Made by a program: the position numbers and the translations under genes. The notes below the pieces were generated by a model, which was not told where the DNA came from, searched no databases, and saw only the letters and a program-made list of their open reading frames with translations. Positions 1-7,661 of a stretch of DNA of 64,000 bases are shown here, piece by piece. The number at the start of each line of letters is the position of its first letter. Position 1 is the first letter of the stretch. The DNA is from Silvibacterium acidisoli (GTDB lineage: Bacteria; Acidobacteriota; Terriglobia; Terriglobales; Acidobacteriaceae). The stretch covers positions 2,480,001 through 2,544,000 of the forward strand of contig CP085323.1 of the NCBI GenBank assembly GCA_022870745.1, read 5' to 3'.

Positions 1-339
1 AAAAATCCCGACGGACTACCGCCGTTTTCACTGGGCGGGTCGTTCCATCTCCCCGCCTACAACACGAATGAACTGCTGACCAACCAATACTTTCTGTTCC
101 AGGGTGGTTATGCGCGTAAGCTGGGCGCTCTTTCGCCGCTCGCAGGTGGCCGTGTGCTGGCCTTTGCGGGTGCGGATGTCGGTAAGGCCTACTATCTTCA
201 AGGGGTTTCGCATTTGCCATCGGATGTCGCAGGGGGACTGATGGTGAACACCCTGCTTGGGCCGATCACGCTGGGTGCAGCCGTTGGCGACTCGGGCCAC
301 TACAAGTTTTTCTTCCAGATCGGACGAGCCTACTTCTGA
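1..339 (+). CDS. Patatin-like phospholipase, C-terminal outer-membrane barrel (5' truncated)
   Basis: The frame is open from the first base of the window and stops at 339, so only the last 112 residues are visible. They show alternating hydrophobic and aromatic beta-strand patterns with Gly-rich turns (PFSLGGSFHLPAYNTNELL near the start) and end in a terminal Phe preceded by aromatic residues, the classic outer-membrane barrel signature. The pattern resembles the C-terminal Omp85-like barrel of RssA/PlpD-type patatin phospholipases. The patatin catalytic domain would lie upstream of the window, so the enzymatic assignment is inference. Another BamA/TamA-family barrel is the main alternative. 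Confidence 0.65.
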   Translation, partial: KNPDGLPPFSLGGSFHLPAYNTNELLTNQYFLFQGGYARKLGALSPLAGGRVLAFAGADVGKAYYLQGVSHLPSDVAGGLMVNTLLGPITLGAAVGDSGHYKFFFQIGRAYF

Positions 340-391
340 CGGCCATAGGATTTTCGTAGCACAGCAATTATCCTGAAGGTTCAGGACAAGC

Positions 392-1177
392 ATGCCGGCA
401 ACACTTTCTATCGCAATGATCGCTCGCAACGAGGAGGCGAATCTGCCGCGAACGCTCGACAGCGTTCGTTGGGCGGACCAGATCGTCATCGTCGACTCGG
501 GATCCGTGGATCGCACGCCTGAAATAGCGCGCGAGTTCGGCGCGGAGCACTCCTTCAACCGCGATTTTCGCGGGCACCCCGAGCAGAAAAACATTGCGAT
601 TGGAAAATGTACCAGTGACTGGATCTTATTGCTGGATGCGGACGAGGTCGTAAGCCCCGCGCTTGCAGAAGAGATTCAGAGGACGATTCAGAATCCGCAG
701 TATGAAGCCTACTGGATCCCACGCCTGAACCTGTTCATGACGCGATGGATTCGGCACGGTGGATTCTATCCCGATCACAAGCTGCGCCTTTATCGCCGCG
801 GCAGCGCGCAGATGGAGCAGGGCGTAGGGCCGCACGGAACCCCGCAGTATGACGGTCCCAAAGGCACTTTGAAGCACGACCTGGTTCACTATGCCTATCC
901 CAGCTTCGAAAACTACCTGAGCCACATGAACGACTACAGCTCAGAGAATGTCTATGCGCTGGTGAACCGCGGAAAGGGCAGGACCCTGGGCGCTTTCATC
1001 CGGCTCGGGCTGGTCAATCCGGTTGCGACCTTTATCAAGAACTACTTCTTCCGGCTCGGATTTCTCGACGGCGTAGAAGGCCTGATCTATCACCTGAATC
1101 ATTCTGTCTATATTCACTGGAAGTATGTGAAGGCGTGGGATGCTCAGAATGGTCGCGAGCTGCGCGCTCCGAAGTAG
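392..1177 (+). CDS. Family 2 glycosyltransferase (WaaE/KdtX-like)
   Basis: A 261-residue GT-A glycosyltransferase. The N-terminus reads LSIAMIARNEEANLPRTLDS, the usual nucleotide-sugar binding start of GT2 enzymes, and the acidic metal-binding motif LLLDADE lies near residue 82. The overall form (RHGGFYPDHKLRLYRRG, then HPEQKN earlier) matches the WaaE/KdtX group that adds sugars to LPS core or other surface glycans. It acts at the cytoplasmic face of the inner membrane with a sugar-nucleotide donor. It begins 52 bases after the barrel gene and could be co-transcribed with it. The exact sugar and acceptor cannot be read from sequence. Confidence 0.88.
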   Translation: MPATLSIAMIARNEEANLPRTLDSVRWADQIVIVDSGSVDRTPEIAREFGAEHSFNRDFRGHPEQKNIAIGKCTSDWILLLDADEVVSPALAEEIQRTIQNPQYEAYWIPRLNLFMTRWIRHGGFYPDHKLRLYRRGSAQMEQGVGPHGTPQYDGPKGTLKHDLVHYAYPSFENYLSHMNDYSSENVYALVNRGKGRTLGAFIRLGLVNPVATFIKNYFFRLGFLDGVEGLIYHLNHSVYIHWKYVKAWDAQNGRELRAPK

Positions 1178-1180
1178 CGA

Positions 1181-1831
1181 TCAGTTTGTGAGAACGTTGC
1201 TCGAAATCGTAACAACGCCTGTATCCTGAAATTCTTTCTCTATCGTTTCGAGTGAGTCTCCTGTGTCGATGGCTCGAGACGCATCCTTGATCACGATCGC
1301 CTCGAACCCCAGTCGCCGCGCGTCGATGGCAGAAAATCCCACGCAGAAGTCGTAAGCCAATCCCGCAAGAAAGACTCTTCTGAACTGCCGCTCGCTCAGA
1401 TAGCCCGCAAGCCCGGTCGAAGTCTTCCGGTCGTTCTCGAAAAACGCAGAGTAGGAGTCGATCTCCTTGCGAAAGCCCTTGCGCAGAATCAGCTCTGCCT
1501 TCGGAATGTGCAGGGAAGATACAAGTTCTGCGCCGGAGGTTTTCTGGACGCAGTGATCGGGCCACAGCGTCTGCTTGCCGTAGGAGACATCGCCGCTCTC
1601 AAACGGCGCTTTGCCGGGATGAGTAGATGCAAAGGAGAGATGGCCGGCAGGGTGCCAATCCTGCGTGAGGATGACATGCTCGAAGCTCCCGGCAATCCGG
1701 TTGATGAGTGGAACCACAGCTTCGCCATCCGGCACCGCGAGCTTTCCACCGGAACAGAAGTCATTCTGGACGTCGATGACCAGCAGGACATCATCGGGGC
1801 GCACATCGATGGCAGAGGATGTCATTTTCAC
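1181..1831 (-). CDS. pncA: Nicotinamidase (isochorismatase family)
   Basis: A 216-residue cysteine hydrolase converting nicotinamide to nicotinate for NAD salvage. Family motifs are present: catalytic Asp in IDVQNDFCSGG, the metal-binding stretch QDWHPAGHLSFAS, the catalytic Lys region (LRKGF), WPDHCVQ and the nucleophile Cys in LAYDFCVGFSA. Length fits the family. The GTG start at 1831 overlaps the stop codon of the upstream larA gene by 4 bases (GTGA), indicating translational coupling; an ATG two codons further in (1825) is an alternative start. The coupling to a lactate racemase is unusual in theme. It may only reflect operon packing. Confidence 0.92.
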   Translation of the reverse strand: MKMTSSAIDVRPDDVLLVIDVQNDFCSGGKLAVPDGEAVVPLINRIAGSFEHVILTQDWHPAGHLSFASTHPGKAPFESGDVSYGKQTLWPDHCVQKTSGAELVSSLHIPKAELILRKGFRKEIDSYSAFFENDRKTSTGLAGYLSERQFRRVFLAGLAYDFCVGFSAIDARRLGFEAIVIKDASRAIDTGDSLETIEKEFQDTGVVTISSNVLTN

Positions 1832-3102
1832 TCAGACTTGGCGCGGGCGTAGGCGTATGGTCCATCAGGAACAACCGCGACCGTTGCACCAGCCGGCAAG
1901 CCTTCCAGCAGATTCGCAATGGCTGCAGCGGCAGTGGAGAAGGCATTCTGCGCCATGCCGCCAAGCTCGGCGGATGGAATTCCGGGGACATAAAACGAAA
2001 CCGGATTCCGCAGCGAGACCATGGCAAGCTTCTCCAATTGCCACTGATCGATCTCTACAGGCGTGTTGGCGATCTCGTCGAGGAACTCCTGTGGACCTTT
2101 GTAGCCACGAACCTTATTTGCGAACTCGGGCGAGCCGACGCCTTCCTGGCATTCGCTGACAATCAGGATCTTGCCGCCGGGCTTTACAAAATGCTGCACC
2201 GCGGTGACGCCCTTCACCGTCTGGTAGAAGGTCATGTCGAGCGGATAGCCCGCGGCGCTGGTAATTACAGCATCCACGAGGCCGGGCAGCTCCTTGAGCG
2301 ATGAGCTGCGTAGAAAGTTCACGCCTGCAGCATGGGCCTGCACGGGATCGCCGGCGAAGATGCCGGTGATGTTGCGAGCCTTGTCGAGCGTGACATCGAG
2401 CATGAAGTGATGCCCTGCCATCGCCGCAATCTCCAGCAGTTCGGCATGGAGCGGGTTGTTCTCGATAGAGCCTTCCGTGGCGAGGCTCTCGCGCATGAAG
2501 CGCGGCGAATGGATGGTCTTGATCGTCTCCTGGCCTGCTACTCCCGGCGCAACCAGTTTCCTGCCGCCTGAGAAGCCGAGCATCAGGTGCTGCTCGATAA
2601 AGCCGAGCGTAATGTGCAGGTCGGCATCGAGCAGGCCACGGTCGATGTAGACCGGCGTACCGCGCTTCGTTGTACCGATGAAGCGATTGTCTTCTGTCGA
2701 GCGCGCATCGTGGTTCACGATACGGTACGTGGCTGCAATCTCAGGCCCAAGAATGGTGTCGAGCTCTTCCGGCGTTGCGGGACGATGGAGCCCGGTCGCG
2801 ATGAGAATGGTGATGTCTTCACGCACGATGCCAGCCCGCTGCAGCTCCGCAAGCAGAGGCGGAAGCGTGACGCGATTCGGAGCGGGTCGTGTGATGTCGC
2901 AGACGGAAATGGCTGCAGACTTCCTGCCTCGCGCCAACTCCGCGAGTGCAGGGCTGCCTATCGGATTTTTCAACGCGTTCACGATCGCGGCCGGTGCATC
3001 GTCGACTGGGACCGCATCGTGAACGTTGATCACCTGATAGTTCGGGCCTTCCGGCAGGTCAAGCTTTAGTCCGCTCTTTCCAAATGCGACAGCGATTTCC
3101 AT
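1828..3102 (-). CDS. larA: Nickel-pincer lactate racemase family protein
   Basis: A 424-residue LarA-family protein interconverting D- and L-lactate (or a related 2-hydroxyacid). The residues that hold the nickel-pincer nucleotide cofactor in Lactobacillus LarA (H108, H174, K184, H200) appear here as H106 (GLHRP), H172, K182 (FSGGRKLVAPG) and H198 (TIHSP), all with the same offset of two. No larB, larC or larE cofactor-synthesis genes are in the window. The neighbouring divergent lactate permease supports a lactate role. The minus-strand hexamer GATAAT lies 6 bases before the ATG and no Shine-Dalgarno is visible, so the mRNA may be leaderless. Other LarA homologues racemise different hydroxyacids, so the substrate is inferred from context. 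Confidence 0.88.
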   Translation of the reverse strand: MEIAVAFGKSGLKLDLPEGPNYQVINVHDAVPVDDAPAAIVNALKNPIGSPALAELARGRKSAAISVCDITRPAPNRVTLPPLLAELQRAGIVREDITILIATGLHRPATPEELDTILGPEIAATYRIVNHDARSTEDNRFIGTTKRGTPVYIDRGLLDADLHITLGFIEQHLMLGFSGGRKLVAPGVAGQETIKTIHSPRFMRESLATEGSIENNPLHAELLEIAAMAGHHFMLDVTLDKARNITGIFAGDPVQAHAAGVNFLRSSSLKELPGLVDAVITSAAGYPLDMTFYQTVKGVTAVQHFVKPGGKILIVSECQEGVGSPEFANKVRGYKGPQEFLDEIANTPVEIDQWQLEKLAMVSLRNPVSFYVPGIPSAELGGMAQNAFSTAAAAIANLLEGLPAGATVAVVPDGPYAYARAKSE

Positions 3103-3146
3103 ACGCTCATTATCCCACGCAGTGAGACATCAAGCCGCATCGTGCC

Positions 3147-3175
3147 TTGACACGATTGGTCCGACCAAATAACGT
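3147..3175 (+). promoter_or_regulatory. lctP promoter with LldR-like operator in the spacer
   Basis: A perfect -35 box TTGACA (3147-3152) is followed after exactly 17 bases by TAACGT (3170-3175), a partial -10. The spacer contains the palindrome TTGGTCCGACCAA (3156-3168), which has 5-base arms and a 3-base centre. FadR-subfamily GntR repressors such as LldR bind palindromes of the TTGG-N-CCAA / TNGT-N3-ACNA type, so this is a good candidate lactate-responsive operator. A repressor bound here would block RNA polymerase directly. No GntR-type gene lies in the window, so the regulator would act in trans. Confidence 0.7.
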
Positions 3176-3212
3176 GGGAGGGCCTCATAGACTGGCTGTT
3201 GAGAGCGCTTCC

Positions 3213-4868
3213 GTGATCTGGAACCAGACATATATTCTCTTTGGTCACGGACTGCTTTTCTCCGCGGCCATTGCTTCGCTTCCGATCGTCACCCTGCTGC
3301 TGCTGTTAGGAGTGATGCGGAGGCCTGCATGGCTCGCCGGGCTTATCGGACTGGCTGTTTCGTTGCTCGTCGCCGTCTTCGCCTATGGGATGCCTTTGCA
3401 TCTTGCCTGGAGCGCCGCGGCCTATGGCGTTGCGTTTGGACTCTTCCCCATCTCATGGATCATCTTCTGGGCCATCGCGCTCTTTCGCCTGACGGTGGAG
3501 ACGGGCCGCTTCGACATCATCCGCGATTCCGTTGCCAGGCTGAGCCCCGATCCTCGTCTACAGGCCCTGCTCATCGCGTTTGCATTCGGTGCATTCCTCG
3601 AAGGCGGCGCAGGCTTTGGAACGCCGGTTGCGATTGCCGCGACCATGCTGGTGGGACTCGGTTTCTCTCCGTTCAGCGCTTCGGCTATCTGTCTGCTTGC
3701 GAATACCGCTCCGGTCGCCTTCGGATCGATCGGCATTCCAATCGTGACGCTGGCCGCAACCACTGGCCTGCCGGTCAATGACTTAAGCGTCGCTGTCGGG
3801 CGTACATGTGCGCCGCTTTCCATGTGGATCCCTCTTTACGTGATCGTGGCGACGGCTGGATGGAAGTCGCTCAAGGGAATAGTAGTGCCGGTGATCGGGC
3901 TGGGCGTGGTTTTCGCGGGAGTACAGTTTGCTGTCTCGAATTTCCTGGGACCGCAACTCGCCGATATCCTCGCTTCGCTTTCCTCGATAGCCGCTTTGCT
4001 GGTTTATCTGCGTACGGCCAGGACCGAAGCCATCGCCCTGTCGGACGAAATTCGTTACTGCCTTGAGGATTCGGGGGCGGCTCCGCCGGCTCTGCCTTCC
4101 CTTCCCAGGGCCCACAGCGTGAAGCAGATTCTCAGCGGCTGGATGCCCTATGGATTCCTCGTGGCTTGCGTGCTGCTGTGGGGCCTGGCTCCGGTTCAGG
4201 CGTGGCTGAACTCTTTCACTGTGACCGTCGGTTGGCCGGGCCTGAACGACCTTATCGGACGAGTGCCGCCGATCACGCTGAAGGCAACGCCATACCACGC
4301 GCTCTACAATCTGAACCTGCTCTCAGCTGCGGGCACAGCATGCATGGCAGCGACGCTGCTTACAGCGGTCGTAGCACGGGTGTCGCCGCTTCGCTTCTGT
4401 AAGCTGATCGCTGCGGTTGCATGGCAGCTCGCGTTGCCCATCCTCACGATCGTATCGGTTCTGGCAATTGCCTTCGTGATGAACTACTGCGGCGCAACGG
4501 CAACGCTGGGGCTTACCTTCGCAGCGACCGGAGCGATGTTCCCATTCTTCAGTGCCATGCTCGGGTGGCTGGGCGTTTTCCTGACGGGGTCTGACACCGC
4601 ATCCAATGCTCTCTTCGGGAATCTGCAGGTCGTTACTGCGGGAAGACTGTCACTGAGCCCCGCTTTGATGGCTGGCGCAAACTCCACCGGCGGCGTGATG
4701 GGAAAGATGATCAGCCTGCAGACGATTGCTGTTGCGGCGGCTGCGACAGGACTTGCCACGACGCAACAATCAAGATTGTTTCGGTTTACGCTGAAACATA
4801 GCCTTCTGCTCGCAGGCGCCACCGGCCTGCTGGCGATGATTTATACATACGCGTTTCACATGAGATAG
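3213..4868 (+). CDS. lctP: L-lactate permease
   Basis: An integral membrane lactate:proton symporter of the LctP/LldP family with about 12-14 hydrophobic segments. Hallmarks include FGAFLEGGAGFGTPVAIAA, NTAPVAFGSIGIPI, GWLGVFLTGSDTASNALF and GKMISLQTIAVA. The GTG at 3213 is preferred as start: it gives VIWNQTY, aligning with the LldP N-terminus, yields 551 residues (the length of E. coli LldP) and has GAGAG eight bases upstream. The longer reading from TTG 3147 would begin inside the -35 box. It is divergent from larA and 15 bases ahead of the dehydrogenase gene, forming a lactate uptake module. Confidence 0.95.
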   Translation: MIWNQTYILFGHGLLFSAAIASLPIVTLLLLLGVMRRPAWLAGLIGLAVSLLVAVFAYGMPLHLAWSAAAYGVAFGLFPISWIIFWAIALFRLTVETGRFDIIRDSVARLSPDPRLQALLIAFAFGAFLEGGAGFGTPVAIAATMLVGLGFSPFSASAICLLANTAPVAFGSIGIPIVTLAATTGLPVNDLSVAVGRTCAPLSMWIPLYVIVATAGWKSLKGIVVPVIGLGVVFAGVQFAVSNFLGPQLADILASLSSIAALLVYLRTARTEAIALSDEIRYCLEDSGAAPPALPSLPRAHSVKQILSGWMPYGFLVACVLLWGLAPVQAWLNSFTVTVGWPGLNDLIGRVPPITLKATPYHALYNLNLLSAAGTACMAATLLTAVVARVSPLRFCKLIAAVAWQLALPILTIVSVLAIAFVMNYCGATATLGLTFAATGAMFPFFSAMLGWLGVFLTGSDTASNALFGNLQVVTAGRLSLSPALMAGANSTGGVMGKMISLQTIAVAAAATGLATTQQSRLFRFTLKHSLLLAGATGLLAMIYTYAFHMR

Positions 4869-4883
4869 CGAAGAGGAGCGGAT

Positions 4884-5774
4884 ATGGCAAAACTTGGTTT
4901 TATTGGCCTGGGAATTATGGGCGGTCCAATGGCGCAGCATTTGATCAAGGCCGGCCACCAGGTAGCGCTTTGGTCTTACAGTGCAGAGAAGGCCGAGAAG
5001 CTGGCTGGTAGCGGAGCCGCCGCATGCAAGACACCCGCGGAAGTTGCACAGCAAAGCGAATGCGTCTTCCTTTGCGTGGGCGACACGAAGATGTCCCGCG
5101 AAGTCATTCTCGGCAAGGATGGATTGGTGAACGGCGCTCAGAAAGGCCTTGTGATCGTTGACTGCAGCACTGTATCGCCTGCAGAAAGCCGCCAGATTTC
5201 CGCCGAGTTGAAGCAGAAGGGAATCGACTTTCTCGACGCGCCGTGTACAGGTTCACGGGCGGGCGCGGAGAATGCGACTCTGACCTTTATGGTGGGTGGG
5301 GATTCTGCTGTCTTCGAAAAGACGAAGCCCTATTTCCAGGTGATGGGCAAGCAGCTTTACTACTGTGGTGAAAGCGGCATGGGGCTGCAGGCCAAGCTTT
5401 CGCAGAACATGATCCTCGGCAACCTGCTGCAGGCCTTCAACGAGAGCCTTGTGTTGAGCACCAAGGGAGGAGTGCCTCCGGAGCTCATGCTCGAGATCCT
5501 CGACAACAGCGCAGCGAAATCAGGGCTGATTACCGCGAAGGCCCCATTCGTTCTCGCCCGCGACTTCTCGACGAAGTTCTCTGTGAAGTGGCTGGAAAAA
5601 GATATGGGCTTGATGCTCGACTCTGCTGCCGAGCTGAATGTTCCCGCGCCTCTCACGGCCTTGTCGCGCCAGCTCTATCGCGCCGCAATTGCGAAGGGCT
5701 ACGGGGAAGAAGATATCTGCGGATCGATTCGGGTTCTTGAGGAGATTGCCGGTTGCGAGGTCAGCAAGAAGTAG
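4884..5774 (+). CDS. NAD(P)-dependent beta-hydroxyacid dehydrogenase (GarR/GLYR/HIBADH family)
   Basis: A 296-residue oxidoreductase. The Rossmann motif GFIGLGIMGGPMA opens the protein, the substrate-binding signature FLDAPCTGSRAGAENATLTFMVGG lies near residues 115-137, and the catalytic Lys is in GLQAKLSQNMIL near 172. Such enzymes reduce tartronate semialdehyde, glyoxylate or succinic semialdehyde, or oxidise 3-hydroxyisobutyrate. A GAGGAG ribosome site precedes the ATG, and the gene starts 15 bases after lctP, so the two are probably co-transcribed. The context suggests handling of short hydroxyacids, but the substrate cannot be fixed from sequence. Confidence 0.9.
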   Translation: MAKLGFIGLGIMGGPMAQHLIKAGHQVALWSYSAEKAEKLAGSGAAACKTPAEVAQQSECVFLCVGDTKMSREVILGKDGLVNGAQKGLVIVDCSTVSPAESRQISAELKQKGIDFLDAPCTGSRAGAENATLTFMVGGDSAVFEKTKPYFQVMGKQLYYCGESGMGLQAKLSQNMILGNLLQAFNESLVLSTKGGVPPELMLEILDNSAAKSGLITAKAPFVLARDFSTKFSVKWLEKDMGLMLDSAAELNVPAPLTALSRQLYRAAIAKGYGEEDICGSIRVLEEIAGCEVSKK

Positions 5775-5777
5775 CCG

Positions 5778-7580
5778 TCAGTTACATGCGTCGGTGGTGA
5801 AGGAGGGCTGAGACGTTGACTTCTGCCGGCATATGAATCGCATCAGGTCGTCGTAGGGCATGGGGCGCGCGATGAAATATCCCTGCGCCTCATCGCAGCC
5901 GGCCTGCTGCACCCTTTTCCACTCATTTGCCGACTCTACTCCTTCGGCAAGCAAGGGGATGCACACTTCGCGCGCGAACGCGGTCATTGCTTCGAGCACT
6001 CGCGCCCGGTGCTTCGACATGTTGACGAAAAACTTGTCGAGCTTGATCCGGTTGATCGGATACCGCAGCAGGTAATGCATGTTCGAGTAGCCGGTTCCGA
6101 AATCATCGATGCTGATGCCTACGCCGATATGCCGCAATTCACGAAGATTCTTCTTCGTAGTGTGGCAGTCTTTCATCAGCACGCGCTCGGTGATTTCTAT
6201 CTCCATGCAATCCGGAGGCAGTCCGCCGTTCTTCAATGCGGTCTTGACTGTCTGTACAAAATCCTCGGTATCGATCTGTTGCGGAGTTACGTTAACAGCC
6301 AGCCGGATATCTTTGCCGAATGCCTTTCGCAATGAAGCTGCCTGCTCGCATGCGTGATCCACAACCCACTGTCCAAGCGGGAGAATGACATTGCTCTGTT
6401 CCGCGATAGGGATAAAGTGCGCGGGCGGCACCAGTGTGTCACTGTGCTTCCATCGCAGCAGAGCTTCGACGCCGCTGACTTCACCACTGCGCAACGCCAC
6501 GATTGGCTGATACACGAGAGTCAACTCATCGCGTGGAATCGCCGCGCGCAATGCGCGCAGAAGCGCTGGCGGGCTGGACAGCGCTTCGCTTGTGATTGCT
6601 GCTGCCTTCTTGTCGACCACAAAAGAAGGAAGGGCGGTCGACCGGTACCATTCCACCGTTCGCTTCAGGCCCTCTTCGAACGGCACAGCAGGTTTGTAGC
6701 CAAAAGCTTCGTTCGCCGCGGTAATGTCAGACAGGGAACTGCTTGCTTCGTCCGCAAGCGCAGGAACCTTGACCGCACAGCTTTGATAGCCGGTAAGTCT
6801 GGCGATATTGCGAAACGTTTCATCGATACTGTGTGACTGCCCGCTTCCGATGTTGAACGAGCGGCCGGCAACGCGGTCCGCGGGAGCGTGCATAGCCGCG
6901 AGATTCGCGGCTACTACGTCGTCGATGTAGACAAAGTCACGCGACTGCTCGCCACTGCCAAGAATCGTGAGCTGCTCTGCGCCGCCGCATTCGAGCATTT
7001 GCGAAACAAAGCGGGCGATCACGCCGGAATGTGGAGACGACGAGTTTTGCCGTGGCCCGAAGACGTTAAAGTAACGAAGTGTCACGGTCTCCAGCCCGTG
7101 AAGGATAAAGGCGCTTGAGAGCATCTGCTCTGAGGCAAGCTTGTGGATGGCAAAGGGAGACAGCGGATGCGGCGAGTAGTTTTCCTTCAGCGGGAGAGCC
7201 GGTTGGTTGCCATAGACGGCGGACGATCCAGCGAAGACGATACGTCTTACATCGTGTTTGCGCGCAGCCTCAATCAGTCTCCCGGTGCCCGTCAGGTTTA
7301 CATCGAGAGTGCCCAGCGGATCCTGGATACTCTGCTCGGCCGACGCGATGGCCGCCTGATGAAAGACGTAGTCGATACCCTTGCAGGCGTCTTCCACGTC
7401 TTCCTGCTGGCGCATGTCGCCGAAGCGCAGCTCGATGCGATCGACCAGATCGGTAAGATTGCCGATCGAGCCAGTCGAGAGATTGTCAAAGCAGCGAACC
7501 TTGTCGCCCCGTGCGACCAGGGCGCGAACGAGGGACGAGCCGATAAAGCCGGCGGCGCCCGTAACGAGATAGTTGGCCAT
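5778..7580 (-). CDS. Fusion: UDP-sugar epimerase-like SDR domain + EAL c-di-GMP phosphodiesterase
   Basis: One uninterrupted 600-codon frame holds two domains. Residues 1-315 form an extended SDR of the UDP-glucose/UDP-GlcNAc 4-epimerase type (TGAAGFIGSS at 7-16, AGSSAVYG at 117-124, RYFNVFGPRQN near 169-179). The catalytic YxxxK is FAIHK: residue 143 is Phe (codon TTT at 7154-7152) while K147 is kept, so ordinary epimerase chemistry is unlikely. Residues 340-585 form an EAL domain with the expected catalytic set: EALLRW at 372, N430, EITER, DDFGTGYS at 492, K516 and K-containing KLDK, E546 in AEGVES and Q566 in QGYFIARP. A UDP-sugar- or NAD-sensing phosphodiesterase is inferred. The gene is divergent from the hydroxyacid oxidase and convergent with the dehydrogenase. 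Confidence 0.9.
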   Translation of the reverse strand: MANYLVTGAAGFIGSSLVRALVARGDKVRCFDNLSTGSIGNLTDLVDRIELRFGDMRQQEDVEDACKGIDYVFHQAAIASAEQSIQDPLGTLDVNLTGTGRLIEAARKHDVRRIVFAGSSAVYGNQPALPLKENYSPHPLSPFAIHKLASEQMLSSAFILHGLETVTLRYFNVFGPRQNSSSPHSGVIARFVSQMLECGGAEQLTILGSGEQSRDFVYIDDVVAANLAAMHAPADRVAGRSFNIGSGQSHSIDETFRNIARLTGYQSCAVKVPALADEASSSLSDITAANEAFGYKPAVPFEEGLKRTVEWYRSTALPSFVVDKKAAAITSEALSSPPALLRALRAAIPRDELTLVYQPIVALRSGEVSGVEALLRWKHSDTLVPPAHFIPIAEQSNVILPLGQWVVDHACEQAASLRKAFGKDIRLAVNVTPQQIDTEDFVQTVKTALKNGGLPPDCMEIEITERVLMKDCHTTKKNLRELRHIGVGISIDDFGTGYSNMHYLLRYPINRIKLDKFFVNMSKHRARVLEAMTAFAREVCIPLLAEGVESANEWKRVQQAGCDEAQGYFIARPMPYDDLMRFICRQKSTSQPSFTTDACN

Positions 7581-7661
7581 GTTTAAGCAACCCGGGAATA
7601 ATCTGGGCGAATCGTGATGCCAGGACTGCGGTAAGTTCGCTATGCTTTCGGGAAAGCGAGG

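Noticed and set aside
3147-3212. N-terminal extension of LctP from TTG 3147
   Set aside because: The TTG is the -35 box; starting at GTG 3213 gives the exact LldP length and N-terminal alignment.
5778-7580. SDR and EAL as two separate genes merged by error
   Set aside because: The frame is continuous through a linker at about 315-340 with no stop, internal ribosome site or start evident, so the fusion is accepted.
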